In this document: piece by piece, positions 22,084-33,287 of the stretch | How the letters are laid out: every line of letters starts with the position of its first letter | Position numbering within the stretch: the first letter of the stretch is position 1 | From: Terramyces sp. JEL0728 | Lineage: Eukaryota > Chytridiomycota > Chytridiomycetes > Rhizophydiales > Terramycetaceae | Length of the DNA stretch: 64,000 nt | Assembly: GCA_027603945.1 (NCBI GenBank) | Contig: JADIIU010000071.1 | Coordinates: 1-64,000 of the forward strand | Reading direction: 5' to 3' | Program-made: the position numbers and the translations under genes | The notes under the pieces: generated by a model | Seen by the model: only the letters and a program-made list of their open reading frames with translations | Told to the model about the DNA's origin: nothing | The model's database searches: none

Positions 22084-23988
22084 ATGACCAACAAACCTGA
22101 AGGAGAAACGCCTAGTGACTCGCAGATATCTCCATATGCCTTGCTGGAACAGTGGAAGGCAAGACAGCTCAGCCAGTCTGAATCGGAAAAGAATGAGAGT
22201 CCAAATACTCAAGCTGATAATGAGCAAGTGGATAACCAATATGAAGGAGAAAATAACCAGGTAAACCTTGTTTAATATAAGGATGCAGAATCTGTTGCAT
22301 TAACAGAAAGCGATCTGGATAGAGTTGGTGAAGTTTATGAACCTGAACAGCCTTATTCTCCTTCTCCACTTCAGAATGATCCTACGGTTGATGATAATAA
22401 CTCTGCTGCAGAAGAGGATCATAATGCTGTAGAGGAGGATCAAGGAGAAATATTTGAAGAGTATATTCCGCTCGACCAGCCTAAAGCCAACAATGAATCA
22501 AGCAAAGGTGCGGATGATTATGAGGAAGAGACTTGCGCTGAAGGATCTGCCCCCCTTAGTTTGCCAAAGTTTTCCATTGACACAAATCCTGATGATCTGT
22601 CCCGTAAGAGGAAAGTTGATGGGCCAGACATAACTGCATCTTTAGAAGGCGGCGAAAGGAAACGTTATGTGAAAGATAAAGGACACCAAAATTCTGCCGA
22701 CCCATCCGATAGGGAAGGCGGGTTATCAATACCCGCATCGCCAGCAAGTCCGACTAAAGTGAATCCTTCTTCTAAAGTAATCGTCTTGCCAGAACTACAT
22801 CCTACAAACAAAGTTGTACATGCTTCTCCACATACCACTCTTGAGCAAATGCCCGCTGGATCCAAATTATTTGTCGGTAATTTACCGCTAGATTATACAA
22901 ACAAGGATGAAATCGCCCGAGTATTCTCTCATTACGGAAATATCTACGACATTGCTTTTCAAGTCATGAGCAGAACTACCCACGGATATGTTCAGTTCGA
23001 TAACCCAAATTCAGTTAAGGAGGCACTCCGAAAAGAGGACAGAAGAGAAATGCCTGGTGGTTATAAGCTAGGTACGTGGTTTTTGACAGACAGATTTGCA
23101 AGATGCGGATGAAAGAAACAATCGCAATAGGAGGCCGCCAAAGGCAAATAGTCCTGAGCGAAGGAGGGATTCTAGAGAAAATGCGACGAGAATTAGAGAC
23201 GGTAAATCCAAAAGAGAAAATAGTCCTCCTAGAAGACGAGACTCTAGTCCTGTAAGAGATAGAAACAATTTCAGCCGGGATAGGGATCGTCGTAACAATT
23301 CCCCAGACCTGCCTGATGTTCAGTTAGTTGCTTTCCCCGATGTATCTAGAAATTTTGTGTATCTTGTTGAATCTAAGTGTAAAAGCAATAGCATTTTGTT
23401 TAAGGTGAATAACCTGTCTCCTAGGCTGGATCTCAAAGCCTTGATGGAAGAAACCAATACTGATTCTCACTTTGCAACAATATTCCTTGAAAGAGCCAGA
23501 GAAAGAACCGATTCTGTAGCTTTGCAGATTCGAAGTCAACTGGGAATAACTGGTACTTGCAAAATAATTTAGAATATGACAATATTGGCATCAATGATGC
23601 TTTTAAGGTTATCGCCAGGGAAAAAGACGCACGAAAGGGAAAGGGTAGTTCTATCTCTGCACCTCAAATGGACCCGAGTGTGCTGTTCTCCATGATGAAC
23701 CCTGCTGCAAATCCAAACATGCCATTCCCTCCTCAAAATCTAATGAACCCACTGCTACAACAGGCAATGCCGCAACTACAAAATATGCCGCAGTTGTCTC
23801 AGAACCCGAATGCTCAACTTCCTGGCCAATTCCCTCCAAATTTTAATCAATTCAACCCTGCATTTAGACCTCAATTTAATCAGCCAAACCAGTCGTTTAA
23901 TAACCCAGCTTCGTTTATGAATAATCCAAATTTACAGGCCTTATTGAATCAGTATAACAATCCAAGTATGAGATCTGGCCAAAGTTAA
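22084..23988 (+). CDS. NAB3: Nab3-like RNA-binding protein
   Basis: Four exons give about 613 residues. Introns are 22261-22281 (21 nt), 23072-23093 (22) and 23553-23572 (20). An acidic Glu/Asp/Ser N-terminus precedes an RRM with RNP2 KLFVGNLPLDY and RNP1 THGYVQFDNPNSV. An RD/RS-rich segment (RRRDSRE, RRRDSSPVRDR) follows, then a domain reading PDVQLVAFPDVSRNFVYLVE and LSPRLDLKALMEE, and a C-terminal Pro/Gln/Asn/Met-rich tail. This order matches Nab3 of the Nrd1-Nab3-Sen1 transcription-termination and RNA-surveillance complex. In the second intron the 18-nt AG is skipped in favour of one 4 nt further on, as the frame demands. Confidence 0.8.
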
Positions 23989-24026
23989 TAAATGAGACTA
24001 ATGAGAACTAATTTTTGCAAATTTAC

Positions 24027-24925
24027 ATGAATCAGGATCTCCAAGCTTTCCTTTATGTCGATTACCAGGATGCTAATCAAGCAATATATATAGAAAAGGC
24101 AGTGCTGGAAGTAGTCAATAAAAAAGCGCATTTAACAATCCTCCTTGAATATCAGCCAAAGACGTTTGCTCACACTCAATTCGTATTACATGAAGTGTAC
24201 GCATTAGCAAGTAAAATATGTTGGGATCATAACAATCCCCTATTACCTGTAGACGTATTGATCCGGGGAGTTATTGGCGAATTACCAGTGCCGGATTTAG
24301 AGTTTGTCGGCACGAAACAGCTCTACCAGACAACTTCAAAACGACTAGATATCAGCACTGGAGGTTTAAAATACTATAAAGACTACCAAATCAAGGCAGA
24401 TGCTGATGTTGAATTGCCCTATTACAAGAATGTAGCATTGGGAGGGACATTTGATCGATTGCATGCCGGACACAAGCTCCTTCTTTCAATGGCGATATTG
24501 ATTTGCAAAGAACGGTTGATATGTGGTATTACAGGTACACTTTTGACTGACGAGATTTCAAACCGGAAGCGCTTCAGAAAAAGAAATACTCTCAATACAT
24601 TCAGCCACTTGCTGATAGAATAAATTTGGTTGAATCGTTCTTGGCTAGATTCAAACCTGGTGTGAAATTGCAAGTGGTTGCCATTCAAGATGATTATGGA
24701 CCGACTAGGACTGATTCCAATATTCAAGCGATTGTCGGAAGCATGGAGACTAAAAAAGGATGTGAAATGGGTATATGGCTTGTTAATCTAGTTAATATTA
24801 AGCGCAAAGATGTTGGGTTTAATGAATTGGACATTTACCTCGTGGATTGTCTTGGCGGCGATGATAAGCTTTCCTCATCCGCGATTAGAACGTTTATGTA
24901 TAACCAGGAGCATTTGGCGAAATAG
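24027..24925 (+). CDS. Pantetheine-phosphate adenylyltransferase (Cab4-like)
   Basis: Three exons give about 285 residues. Introns are 24535-24554 (20 nt) and 24771-24791 (21). The nucleotidyltransferase core opens with VALGGTFDRLHAGHKLLL, containing the T/HxGH-type ATP-binding motif. It continues LICGITDF, KKKYSQYIQPLADRINLVESF, IQDDYGPT, IVGSMETKKGCEMVN and KLSSSAIR. The 150-residue N-terminal extension is typical of eukaryotic PPATs. It catalyses 4'-phosphopantetheine plus ATP to dephospho-CoA in coenzyme A synthesis. The second intron is a multiple of three with no stop, so its retention would insert seven residues silently. Confidence 0.9.
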
Positions 24926-25072
24926 ATTCAAGTGTAATATTTTCAAGTTTCAAATGTACTCGTTATTGTGCTTGTCACCAATTTCCGACCCTGCTGGTGA
25001 GAAATTAACTAGCTGGTATTTGGCGAGTAATTATTGGATTCATTGCTCCTTGGTTAGCAATTGTTCATTCAC

Positions 25073-26486
25073 ATGCGGCGAAACCTAAAAAAAATTACCT
25101 CCAAAACCAAGCTGCCAATGTGGAAGAGATTGGGAATTCAGTCCCCGCTGAAATTGTTCAAACCAAATCAATTTAGACCAGTATCAAATAGATATATTTC
25201 AATTGCCAAAGGGCTGACTGTCTTTGAATCCAAATGGAACAAAGTATTTAGTCCAATTAGATATTCAACTACTACAGACTTGAAAAAGCCTGAAGGTTTT
25301 AAACCAGAACAAAAAGAATTCCCGGAAGACACCGAGCCATCCAAGCGAATTGTCGCTTACTGGTACCTCGCTTCTGCGTTTCTGGTATTTGGAATTGTCA
25401 TTCTTGGAGGAGTGACTCGTCTCACAGAAAGCGGACTATCAATTGTCGAATGGAATTTAATTAAAGGAATGAAGCCTCCAATCAACGAACAGGAATGGAT
25501 AGAGGAATTTGAAAAGTACAAACAATTTCCTGAATACAAATTACTCAATCACAATATTACCATAGATGAATTCAAGACTATTTTCTACTTTGAATGGGCA
25601 CACAGAATGTGGGGGAGAGCGTAAGCGTATTCTAACCTAGAATTGGTTTGTTTTTTATTATCCCTGGATTGTACTTTGCTTCTAGAGGCTATATGACCAG
25701 GAAAATTAGAAATCGATCGCTTTTGGTCGCTGCAATGATTGGTTCACAAGGTGTACTTGGATGGTTCATGGTAATGGTTTTCTGACTCGAGGTAAAATCG
25801 GGATTGGGAGACGATATTATTGAAAATAAGCAAGTCCCAAGGGTAAATCACTTTTGGCTCTCTGCACATTTGGCGTCTGCCTTTGCTATTTATATGACCA
25901 TGCTCTCTACTGGATTCGAAATTTTGAAGCAAAATGAATTTAAGAATATGTCGCCATTCTTGAAAGAAGTGAGGCATACAAAGTTAAAGTGGTTCTCTAT
26001 AGTTGTCACTGGATTTGTTTTTGCAACTGCAGTTTCTGGAGCGTGGGTTGCAGGGTTGGACGCAGGATTGATCTACAATGAATTTCCATACATGGGGGAA
26101 GGGTTTGTTCCTTCAGATATGTGGGCATACTCTACAAGAACATGGCAAAATCCAGCACCGATGGAATGGTAGCCATTGCTAATTATAGGTGGGAAAATTT
26201 GATTAAAAACCCTTCAGCCGTACAATTTAATCACAGAGTTCTGGCTGTCACGACTGCCTCGCTAGTTACCACCTTGTTCCTGGCTTCAAAGACAATTAGA
26301 ACAAGTAGACATACACGGATTGCAAGCAACCTGTTGATGACTGTTTGTGCTATTCAAGTTGGGTTGGGTATCTCTACATTAATTTACCTTGTCCCGATTC
26401 CTTTGGCTGCAGCTCATCAAGGTGGTTCGTTGACTTTATTAACCGTTGCGATGTGGTTAATTCACACTCTTCGTATAATAAGATAA
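25073..26486 (+). CDS. COX15: Heme A synthase Cox15
   Basis: Four exons give about 450 residues. Introns are 25621-25640 (20 nt), 25771-25791 (21) and 26169-26188 (20). The basic N-terminus is a mitochondrial presequence. Membrane core motifs include LGGVTRLTESGLSIVEWN, FEWAHRMWGRA, NHFWLSAHLASAF, VQFNHRVLA and AAAHQGGS, which carry the conserved heme-ligating histidines. The enzyme oxidises heme O to heme A in the inner membrane for cytochrome oxidase assembly. The start is taken at the first ATG (25073). Confidence 0.95.
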
Positions 26487-26780
26487 CCGTGATCCAAATA
26501 TAATTTTAAAAGCTTCTTGTTCGTAGTTGAGTCCGTTTCTAGTTGAATTCCAACCTGAAACTCCATCTCCAGCTACACGCGTAATAAGTTAATCTTTTAG
26601 GCACTTCAAATACCCATATCGATATTATTGGAATTTATTGATTGCCTTCTGTAGTAGGAGAATCAAGATCAACTCGGAGGAACACGCTAACGAGATGACG
26701 TTTAACATACAATAGCCATGACGGCATCTTATTAAACTTCCGATATCTACTCTTCAACTTTAATTCTCCAACGTCTAGTT

Positions 26781-28460
26781 ATGAAATCCGAGCAAACAGT
26801 ATTGCCACACTCCAAAGAAACACCAAGTCTCGAACAAATCCTTTCATGTACCACTCTAGTTCCAGACGAAACAGAAATATCCTCTGAATCGATACTGAAA
26901 TCATCTGCTTCTATACCAACCTCAATCGACTTGCAAACTGATTTAAGCAGCTCTGTAGACACTCTCAAGAGGAAATTTGGTGATATGGACTCTACCACCC
27001 CCCTCGACAATTCGTTCCAATACAGTAAAAGCAGAGCTGGCGGGGAATATAGACAAGGTATATCACGCTATGCTCCGTATGGCACTAGATTTGCAGCAAA
27101 TATGCGCGACGGTCAACTGAAGACAAGCCATATTGCAGGAGATTTAGCCAATCGAGCCCGCCAAAAGAACGGTCGTGGCTGCAGAGTCGATCTTGTATTG
27201 GTAACTCATGAAGGCGAGCTGTTTCAACTCGAAGCCGCGCTATCCTTTTACGAAAGTCAAATCAAACGAAATTTGCCAAAGCCCGGGCCTTCTGAAGTTC
27301 TAAACCATTTGAAAGAAATGAAATGCGACTTTGACTATCGTAAAGGAGATGGTGTGTTCTTGTTGCAAAGAAATGCTAGCAATTTCTTTAAACGCATGAT
27401 GGAACACGCAAGGAGAATTAACCATCCCATTGTATCTGAATTTGTAAATTGTGTACCTCCAAAGCCAGTTATAGAACCTGAAGTTAACCAAGCAGCTTCT
27501 ATCCTCGGATCGTTGAGAAAGAAAGTCAAAAGGAAGGCAGAACCAGTCGAAACTATCGAAAAGGAATATGAGGAAATCGACGAAGCGGAATTATGGGAAA
27601 CGATAGAACAAGATTTAGAAAATGACGAAAAGATGGAAATTGAACTGCAAGAACAACGGGAAAAAGAACTGGTGCAAGAAGAATTGGAAGCCCAACGGGA
27701 AGTTGACTGGTCGCGTCCTAAATGGCAAAAAGGCTCATTCTACACCGAATTACTCAAAAATATGGTTGTTTCACGAAAACAAGAAGTAGAATATTTCAGT
27801 AAAGCAGCCGAAACATTTGACTGGTCAAGTGTTGTCGAACCCGAACCTAGCCCAGAGCCAGAGCCAGAACAAGCGCACTATAGTAATGACGATTCCATGG
27901 ATATTGATGTGGACGATTCGCAGGATGAACAAATATATCCTAGAAAGAAGCCACAACACAAAGTATTGAAAAAGCACATTGTAAAGAAAGATCCTCCAGT
28001 CAACAACAGCACCGTTATTGAAAATCCTCAACCAGTTTTGAGGAAAGGACGAGAGGGATTGACACAGGGATTAAGAATTAAAGGACTGTCCAGACACTCG
28101 CCTTACGGAACCAGATTCTGTGCACAAATGCTAGGGGGCGAGATGAAAGAGTCGTTCCTAGCAGGAGATTTAGCAGATAGAGTAAGGTCCCCAGATGGAA
28201 AGTCTCAGGGAGAATTGATACTCGTCTTACATCCTGGTGAGATTCAACAGCTAGAAGTAGCCTGGGAGTTTGTAAAGTCCCAAGAACCATATGTTTTAGG
28301 TGCAGGAGCCGTATTAGATCATTTACGATCAATCGGATTAGATATCAATCACAGAAAAAGCGGTAGCAAGTTGCTGCAAAAAAACGCTGGCAACTTTTTC
28401 AAGCGGGTGCAGGAATTTGGCAAGAGGAGACAGTTGGATAGCAGCTATTTGACCATGTAA
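26781..28460 (+). CDS. Unrecognised protein with duplicated ~120-residue domain
   Basis: This is a 559-residue, single-exon protein. Two copies of one domain are obvious: residues about 91-212 and 428-550. Shared landmarks are G(I/L)SRxxPYGTRF, AGDLAxRxR, a hydrophobic strand LVLVTHEGE/LILVLHPGE followed by QLE, a helix, VLxHL, the pair Y/H-RK, and a closing N-FFKR. Between the copies lies a highly acidic coiled-coil stretch (DEAELWETIEQDLENDEK) and a Pro/Glu repeat (EPSPEPEPEQ), then basic patches (RKKPQHKVLKKH). Nuclear localisation is plausible from KRKAEP and KKPQHKVLKK. I know no family with this signature. The lack of introns stands out among long genes here. Confidence 0.8.
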   Translation: MKSEQTVLPHSKETPSLEQILSCTTLVPDETEISSESILKSSASIPTSIDLQTDLSSSVDTLKRKFGDMDSTTPLDNSFQYSKSRAGGEYRQGISRYAPYGTRFAANMRDGQLKTSHIAGDLANRARQKNGRGCRVDLVLVTHEGELFQLEAALSFYESQIKRNLPKPGPSEVLNHLKEMKCDFDYRKGDGVFLLQRNASNFFKRMMEHARRINHPIVSEFVNCVPPKPVIEPEVNQAASILGSLRKKVKRKAEPVETIEKEYEEIDEAELWETIEQDLENDEKMEIELQEQREKELVQEELEAQREVDWSRPKWQKGSFYTELLKNMVVSRKQEVEYFSKAAETFDWSSVVEPEPSPEPEPEQAHYSNDDSMDIDVDDSQDEQIYPRKKPQHKVLKKHIVKKDPPVNNSTVIENPQPVLRKGREGLTQGLRIKGLSRHSPYGTRFCAQMLGGEMKESFLAGDLADRVRSPDGKSQGELILVLHPGEIQQLEVAWEFVKSQEPYVLGAGAVLDHLRSIGLDINHRKSGSKLLQKNAGNFFKRVQEFGKRRQLDSSYLTM

Positions 28461-28561
28461 AAATATACTTGAATATAAGTTTTTCAAGATTGAATAAAAA
28501 GATAAATGAAAATTGCTATTATTGACTTGTAGGTTTATATAAATGTATATAAACCGACACC

Positions 28562-29697
28562 TCATTGTTCAAAAGTGAATCCGAATCCAACGCGGCCAGC
28601 ACCACCTTTAGCATAGTCGATTTCGCCGTTCAACTGCATGTTAAATAATAAATACTTGGAATGAAAGACCCGGTGCAATTTTTTCTTCGATAACAGTTGC
28701 GACCTTACCAGTTGTCTCGACAGCCGCACGAATAGTAGCGTAAACAGTGTCCAATTTGAAACCAATGGATGCAAAAGCTAAGGTTAATAATAAAAATACC
28801 TTCTCTGCGACCAGGCTCGTCCTTTGAAAATGAAGTCAAAAGACATTGGATTTCAGTACCAACTTCTAAACGCTGGTTCAATTTTCTCCAGTAGGAGGAA
28901 TGTAACATGCCAGCAGCCGGAACATAGGTAGCTGTAAATATTTCAGTGGAATCTTTAGGGTTGACTGGTTGATAAGGGGACTCGGTTGATCCAGCTGGAA
29001 TAGTAGAAGGCAATGGCAAAGAGTGTGGATGTGGAGCATATCTGAATGCAAATGAAGTAGCAGGCTCAATAGTATCTGGGTATGGTCTTTGTAAAGTCCA
29101 TTCTACACCAAGCGCAATTGATTTGGTAATAGATTGCAAATAAGAAGCAGAGAAAATACCAGTTACTGATGGCTGTCCTGGAGCCCATGAAGGAGGAACA
29201 TCGGCTGGGTTAGCATTTACTGCTTTCAATGAAATAGAATAGTCTTTTCCGGTAATTTCGTGTTCTAAAACCACTGCCGATTGGGGTGAGCTGGTGGCTA
29301 ATTGTGCTTGTAGTTTAGAAATAGATGCGAATTTTTGTTCTTGCTCCTCGGTTTGTTCAATCCAGTTGTATTGACCACGAGCTCTTAAATTACCTTGACC
29401 GTCAACCATACCATGTAATGCGAGTTGATTAGTTCCAAACATTGCTCCGAAATTGTAGGAAGCAGGTTTTTGTGGATTTGGTCCCCATTCTAATGAATGA
29501 GTAGTTTGAAAGTTTTGGTTATGCATAGAAGTTAAATCGAATTTGGCACCATCAATCATGTAGTTTACAGGAAAGATTCCTAGAATTAATACATCCTAAC
29601 CGGTAGCTTCTCTGTGTAATCCTTCGTAGGTTCCTGGCGATTGCAAATCTGCTCTAGCTGCATGTAATTTATCCAAGATTTCTTGTAACAAAGACAT
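28562..29697 (-). CDS. TOM40: Mitochondrial import channel Tom40
   Basis: Four exons give about 356 residues. Introns are 29580-29600 (21 nt, donor GTTAGG), 28778-28799 (22) and 28634-28655 (22). The protein has SPGTYEGLHREAT, DGAKFDLTSMHNQNFQTTHS, SYNFGAMFGTNQLALHG, then alternating beta strands and the terminal strand GRVGFGFTFEQ. This is the porin-like beta-barrel that forms the TOM complex pore in the outer mitochondrial membrane. The final Phe-containing beta-signal is present. Confidence 0.92.
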
Positions 29698-29787
29698 TTC
29701 GGTGGGAAAAAAAAATCGAGCTGAAAAGTGGATCATCTTGTTTGAAGAAATGTGAAGAGGGAAATTAAGGTGATAATCATGGAATAT

Positions 29788-29830
29788 TCTATAGTGTAGT
29801 CATAGCCATTTACTCTATAGTGTAGCCATA
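29788..29830. promoter_or_regulatory. Direct repeat in TOM40/SDR divergent promoter
   Basis: TCTATAGTGTAGTCATA at 29788-29804 recurs at 29814-29830 with one mismatch, a 26-base period. It lies about 100 bases upstream of the TOM40 start and 135 upstream of the SDR start, a sensible place for a paired factor site. The factor is unknown. Confidence 0.5.
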
Positions 29831-29964
29831 CTCGTTTTGCGCACCATGTATTATCTTTTATTATCCCAAATGTACCACCAAATAATCCCTACTTACACAC
29901 AAAGTTGCTTTCTCTTTTAACTGAATTCATGAGGTTTGGATACATTGGAGAGTTTTAAATTGAC

Positions 29965-31094
29965 ATGCCGCAATTGCCAAAATCTTTTCAAAATAAAATG
30001 GCTAGAAATTCCTCATATTCGCTACTGTACCTCTTATTCTCCCCACTCATATGGATTATCTCAAAAATATATTCTATCCTCCCAACTGCAGATATACTGC
30101 CGATAGTGGAAGCATTTGAATACATGTTCAACAATCTTCAAGTATTCTTATTTTCATTGATTGGATATGATCTAAAATTCATTTCCTATGATCAAGGATC
30201 AGTTCTTATTACTGGCGCATCGACCGCCATAGGGTAAGGAGCTTTAACATTAGTGGTTCAGTAGCAATCCAACTAGCTGAACGAGGCTACACTGTGTTTG
30301 CCGGAGTAAATGCTCTACCGGACGCACATAGATTAAAAACCTTTATTTCTTCTAAAAATCACCCACGACTAATCCCTCTGTTGCTGGACGTTACTAATCA
30401 AAACCATATTCAAAATGCAGTCCAAACAGTGCTGCACAATTTCTCGCAAGCACCAGAAAGAGAAAGACAGCTTGTTGGGATTGTTAATTGTGTCGGTATG
30501 CCTTTTGACGGCCCTATTGAAACTATATCCGCACAGGACTGGACTCAGGTTTTACAAGTGAATACAGTGGGTCCATTTGCAGTTATCAGTGCATTCATGG
30601 ACATGTTGCGTGAAAGTCGGGGCAGAGTAATCAACCTTTCATCAGCCAATACAATGATTGCCAGTCCTATTCACGGCGTTTACTCTGCATCAAAGCAAGC
30701 ACTTGAAAACGCAACTCATACACTACGAAACGAAGTATTTAGATTTGGGGTTTCAGTGTCTCTCGTTATTTATGGAGCTATTGACACCACAAGCAACTTT
30801 TCACGTCCAATTGTCGAAACAAAGAGAAATTCCACCAATTTTACTCCGAAACAAGAGACTTTGTACAAACCTTTAGTCAAGAGTGTATCTATAATAGACA
30901 GGGAAACAAAAGAACACACTGTTGGGACAGATGTCACTACAAGAGCCATCTTGCATGCTCTTACCAGCGAAGCCCCAAAATCACGATACTTAGTTGGGAT
31001 TGATTCTAAACTCACCAGACTATTTGGCTGGGTATGTTCTGATAGGGTCTTGGATCTTGGGTACCAAGTTCTAGTAAACCAAGCTGCGCAATAA
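29965..31094 (+). CDS. Membrane-anchored short-chain dehydrogenase/reductase
   Basis: Two exons give about 369 residues with one 20-nt intron (30234-30253) placed inside the cofactor motif. The N-terminus has hydrophobic segments (LLYLLFSPLIWIISKIY and LQVFLFSLIGY). The Rossmann motif is TGASTAIGGS, followed by LLLDVTN, NCVGMPFDG, the VNTVG segment, a catalytic-serine region NLSSANT and YSASK with the Tyr-Lys pair. It resembles SDR9C-type enzymes (retinol, hydroxysteroid and hydroxybutyrate dehydrogenases). The substrate cannot be told. The final glycine of TGxxxGIG is shifted (AIGG). Confidence 0.85.
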
Positions 31095-31103
31095 ATCTTT
31101 TAT

Positions 31104-31658
31104 TTAAATAATATACTTTTGTATCTGTATGAAATTACCATCCAATTCAGAGCAATTCAGCCCAACTGCCGCTCTATCAGCGTCAATCTGCCTTTCAAAT
31201 TCAACCATCCCAGTCCCAGTTCGTTTTTTCTGCACTGGAAAGCGTACAATCATACCTTTGACATTCCCATATGCTTCTGCCAGCAACATTAATTTATCCT
31301 GATTCATCCCGCGACTCCTAACGTATACTTTTGTACGATGGTCCCGTCCAACCAACTTCCAATCATAAACAGTTGTTTTTGGCGTACTACAGTTTATAGG
31401 GTGTTTGTTCAGAGTATGGTTTGGAAGTGATTCAATTGCTTTTTGCGCTTCTTCAGCCGTAGTGTAATCTATTATTGCATATGGCAATGATTTTTGGAAA
31501 TTATTAAATGGCTTGACTTTAACGGATTTCAAGTCTCCGTAATTGTAGAATGCGCCGTGCAGAGATTCTTGTGTAGTTAGCGGGCTTAGGTTTGAAATCA
31601 AAAGTTTTGTCGTATAACTGCGGAATTTGCTGAAATATATTTTCTGCAGTTTAAACAT
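31104..31658 (-). CDS. Two-RRM protein, probably mitochondrial
   Basis: This encodes about 184 residues in one exon from the ATG at 31658; an upstream ATG at 31691 is less likely. The N-terminus (MFKLQKIYFSKFRSYTTK) looks like a mitochondrial presequence. RRM1 reads LLISNLSPLTTQESLHGAF and PYAIIDYTTAEEAQKAI; RRM2 reads KVYVRSRGMNQDKLMLL and GTGMVEFERQIDADRAA. No specific orthologue is recognised. Its stop is about 10 bp from that of the convergent SDR gene. Confidence 0.7.
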   Translation of the reverse strand: MFKLQKIYFSKFRSYTTKLLISNLSPLTTQESLHGAFYNYGDLKSVKVKPFNNFQKSLPYAIIDYTTAEEAQKAIESLPNHTLNKHPINCSTPKTTVYDWKLVGRDHRTKVYVRSRGMNQDKLMLLAEAYGNVKGMIVRFPVQKKRTGTGMVEFERQIDADRAAVGLNCSELDGNFIQIQKYII

Positions 31659-31715
31659 TTGATCAAGCTGAAAAATTTCGGAAACTATCAATGGACAACA
31701 TATTTTTATTAAGAA

Positions 31716-33010
31716 TCAGACATCATTAAAGAAATCATCAAAATCTAATTCAGGGCTTTTCGTTTCTTCAACCTTGCGTTTTTGAGTTTTATGATCTAGA
31801 GTGACATCAGTGGGTTTGTTTGTGCTTTCCATCAATTGCAAAAGTGCTTGGTGATCTGCTGGCGACCCTTGCAGCTGTTTGGAGGAGAGATTCAAGTTTT
31901 CCAAGTTCCAATTGTGCAAATCATCGGTTGGATCTATTCCAACTAATGGAGCAAGACCATAGATTTGATCTTGGAGTAAATCAATGTCTTCGGCAACATT
32001 TTGTGTATTAAAGTTTGGATCGTAGTTGAAATTCGGTCCTGGTTTTGGCATGCCGAATTGGTCTACTGGTGTATTGACTGGAAGATTGACTGGAAGATTA
32101 TTAGATGAAATGATATTGGATACATGATTAGCAAACTGGTTGCTGGTATCAATTTTGGCTGGCGGAATGCTGCTGATTAAAGGTAGTGAGGATTGGTTTG
32201 GAATCTGCATCAAATTCGAAATGAGCTTGACTTGATCTTGGGAATTACTCGCAGGATCATGATTTAAAACTTCAGATATTAGTCCCAGCTTACCATCCAA
32301 ATCACTTGTGTCTTCTAAAATCAATTTTCTCTTTTTAGTATCTGCATTTTCCAATTTCTTTCCAGAGAACACCTGTGCCAAGAATTCCAATATCTTGTCA
32401 ATTGTGTCTTTTTGTTTGGCATATTGCTGCTGTAGCTGAAGCGACTGGGTCCACATTGCTTGGTTTTCTCTTTGAATTTTTTGTAATTGATTAGAGATAT
32501 TGAGTTGCTGTCTCTTGATTTGAGACATTTCTACAACCAGGCTGCTTATATCAACTTTTTCATCCTTTGGTTCTTCATGGACATGTTTTCTTCTCATCAC
32601 CATTTCAAGTAAATCCGGGCGATCCTTCTTGAAGTTTTCATTGGAGAATTCCCATATTTCCGACTGACTTCCTGATAGCAACGACCCCTGTTGGACGTTT
32701 GGTATTTTATGGAATCCATACATGTTCAACTGTCTAATGAATGAAGTGAAATTGTTGTGTTTAAAGAATCTCGGTAAAACTTCTCTCGAAAAGTCGTCTT
32801 GATTAGGCACTACAAAGGATTCACTACTTGGAGACCAACGTATGTATTTGTCCGTTTCAGGATCATTAACCATGCTATTGTGAGAAAGAATTACTTGAAT
32901 AGCTTGTTCAAAAAAGCGGGGATGGGCCTGGAAGGCTTCTTTTTAGTCTGCTGTTGCAAAAGTTGCTGGAGAATCATCTGCTGTAAATTCTGGTCTGCCT
33001 CTGCTTTCAT
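31716..33010 (-). CDS. HSF1: Heat shock transcription factor
   Basis: Two exons give about 424 residues with one 20-nt intron (32875-32894) inside the DNA-binding domain. The domain reads IPAFLNKLFNMVNDPETD, YIRWSPSSESFVVPN, FSREVLPRFFKHNNFTSFIR then QLNMYGFHK, the canonical HSF winged helix with its recognition helix. A heptad trimerisation region follows (MSQIKRQQLNISNQLQKIQ), then a KKRK nuclear signal and an Asn/Pro-rich activation region. A Gln-rich 25-residue N-terminal leader is present. It binds heat-shock elements as a trimer. Confidence 0.95.
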
Positions 33011-33287
33011 TTTCCTTGTTTTTTTTTGTTTTGGGAAACTTTGTCATTGCAAGTTTGCCAGGATAATTTCTACAATTGAATTCATAGCTTTACGCCAAAG
33101 GAAAGCTGTCGCCAAGATAGCAACTCAATTGATCCAACTGCAGCTGGATTGAATTTCAGACAGATCTGCTGCAAATATCGTGCCTGCGAATGAGTAATCA
33201 TTACACTGATCCTATCAAAAGTCTAATCTGAAAGATGTAGCTGCGGTTTATTATGGACCACATTAATTTTTTTGTTTTGCAGCCAAA

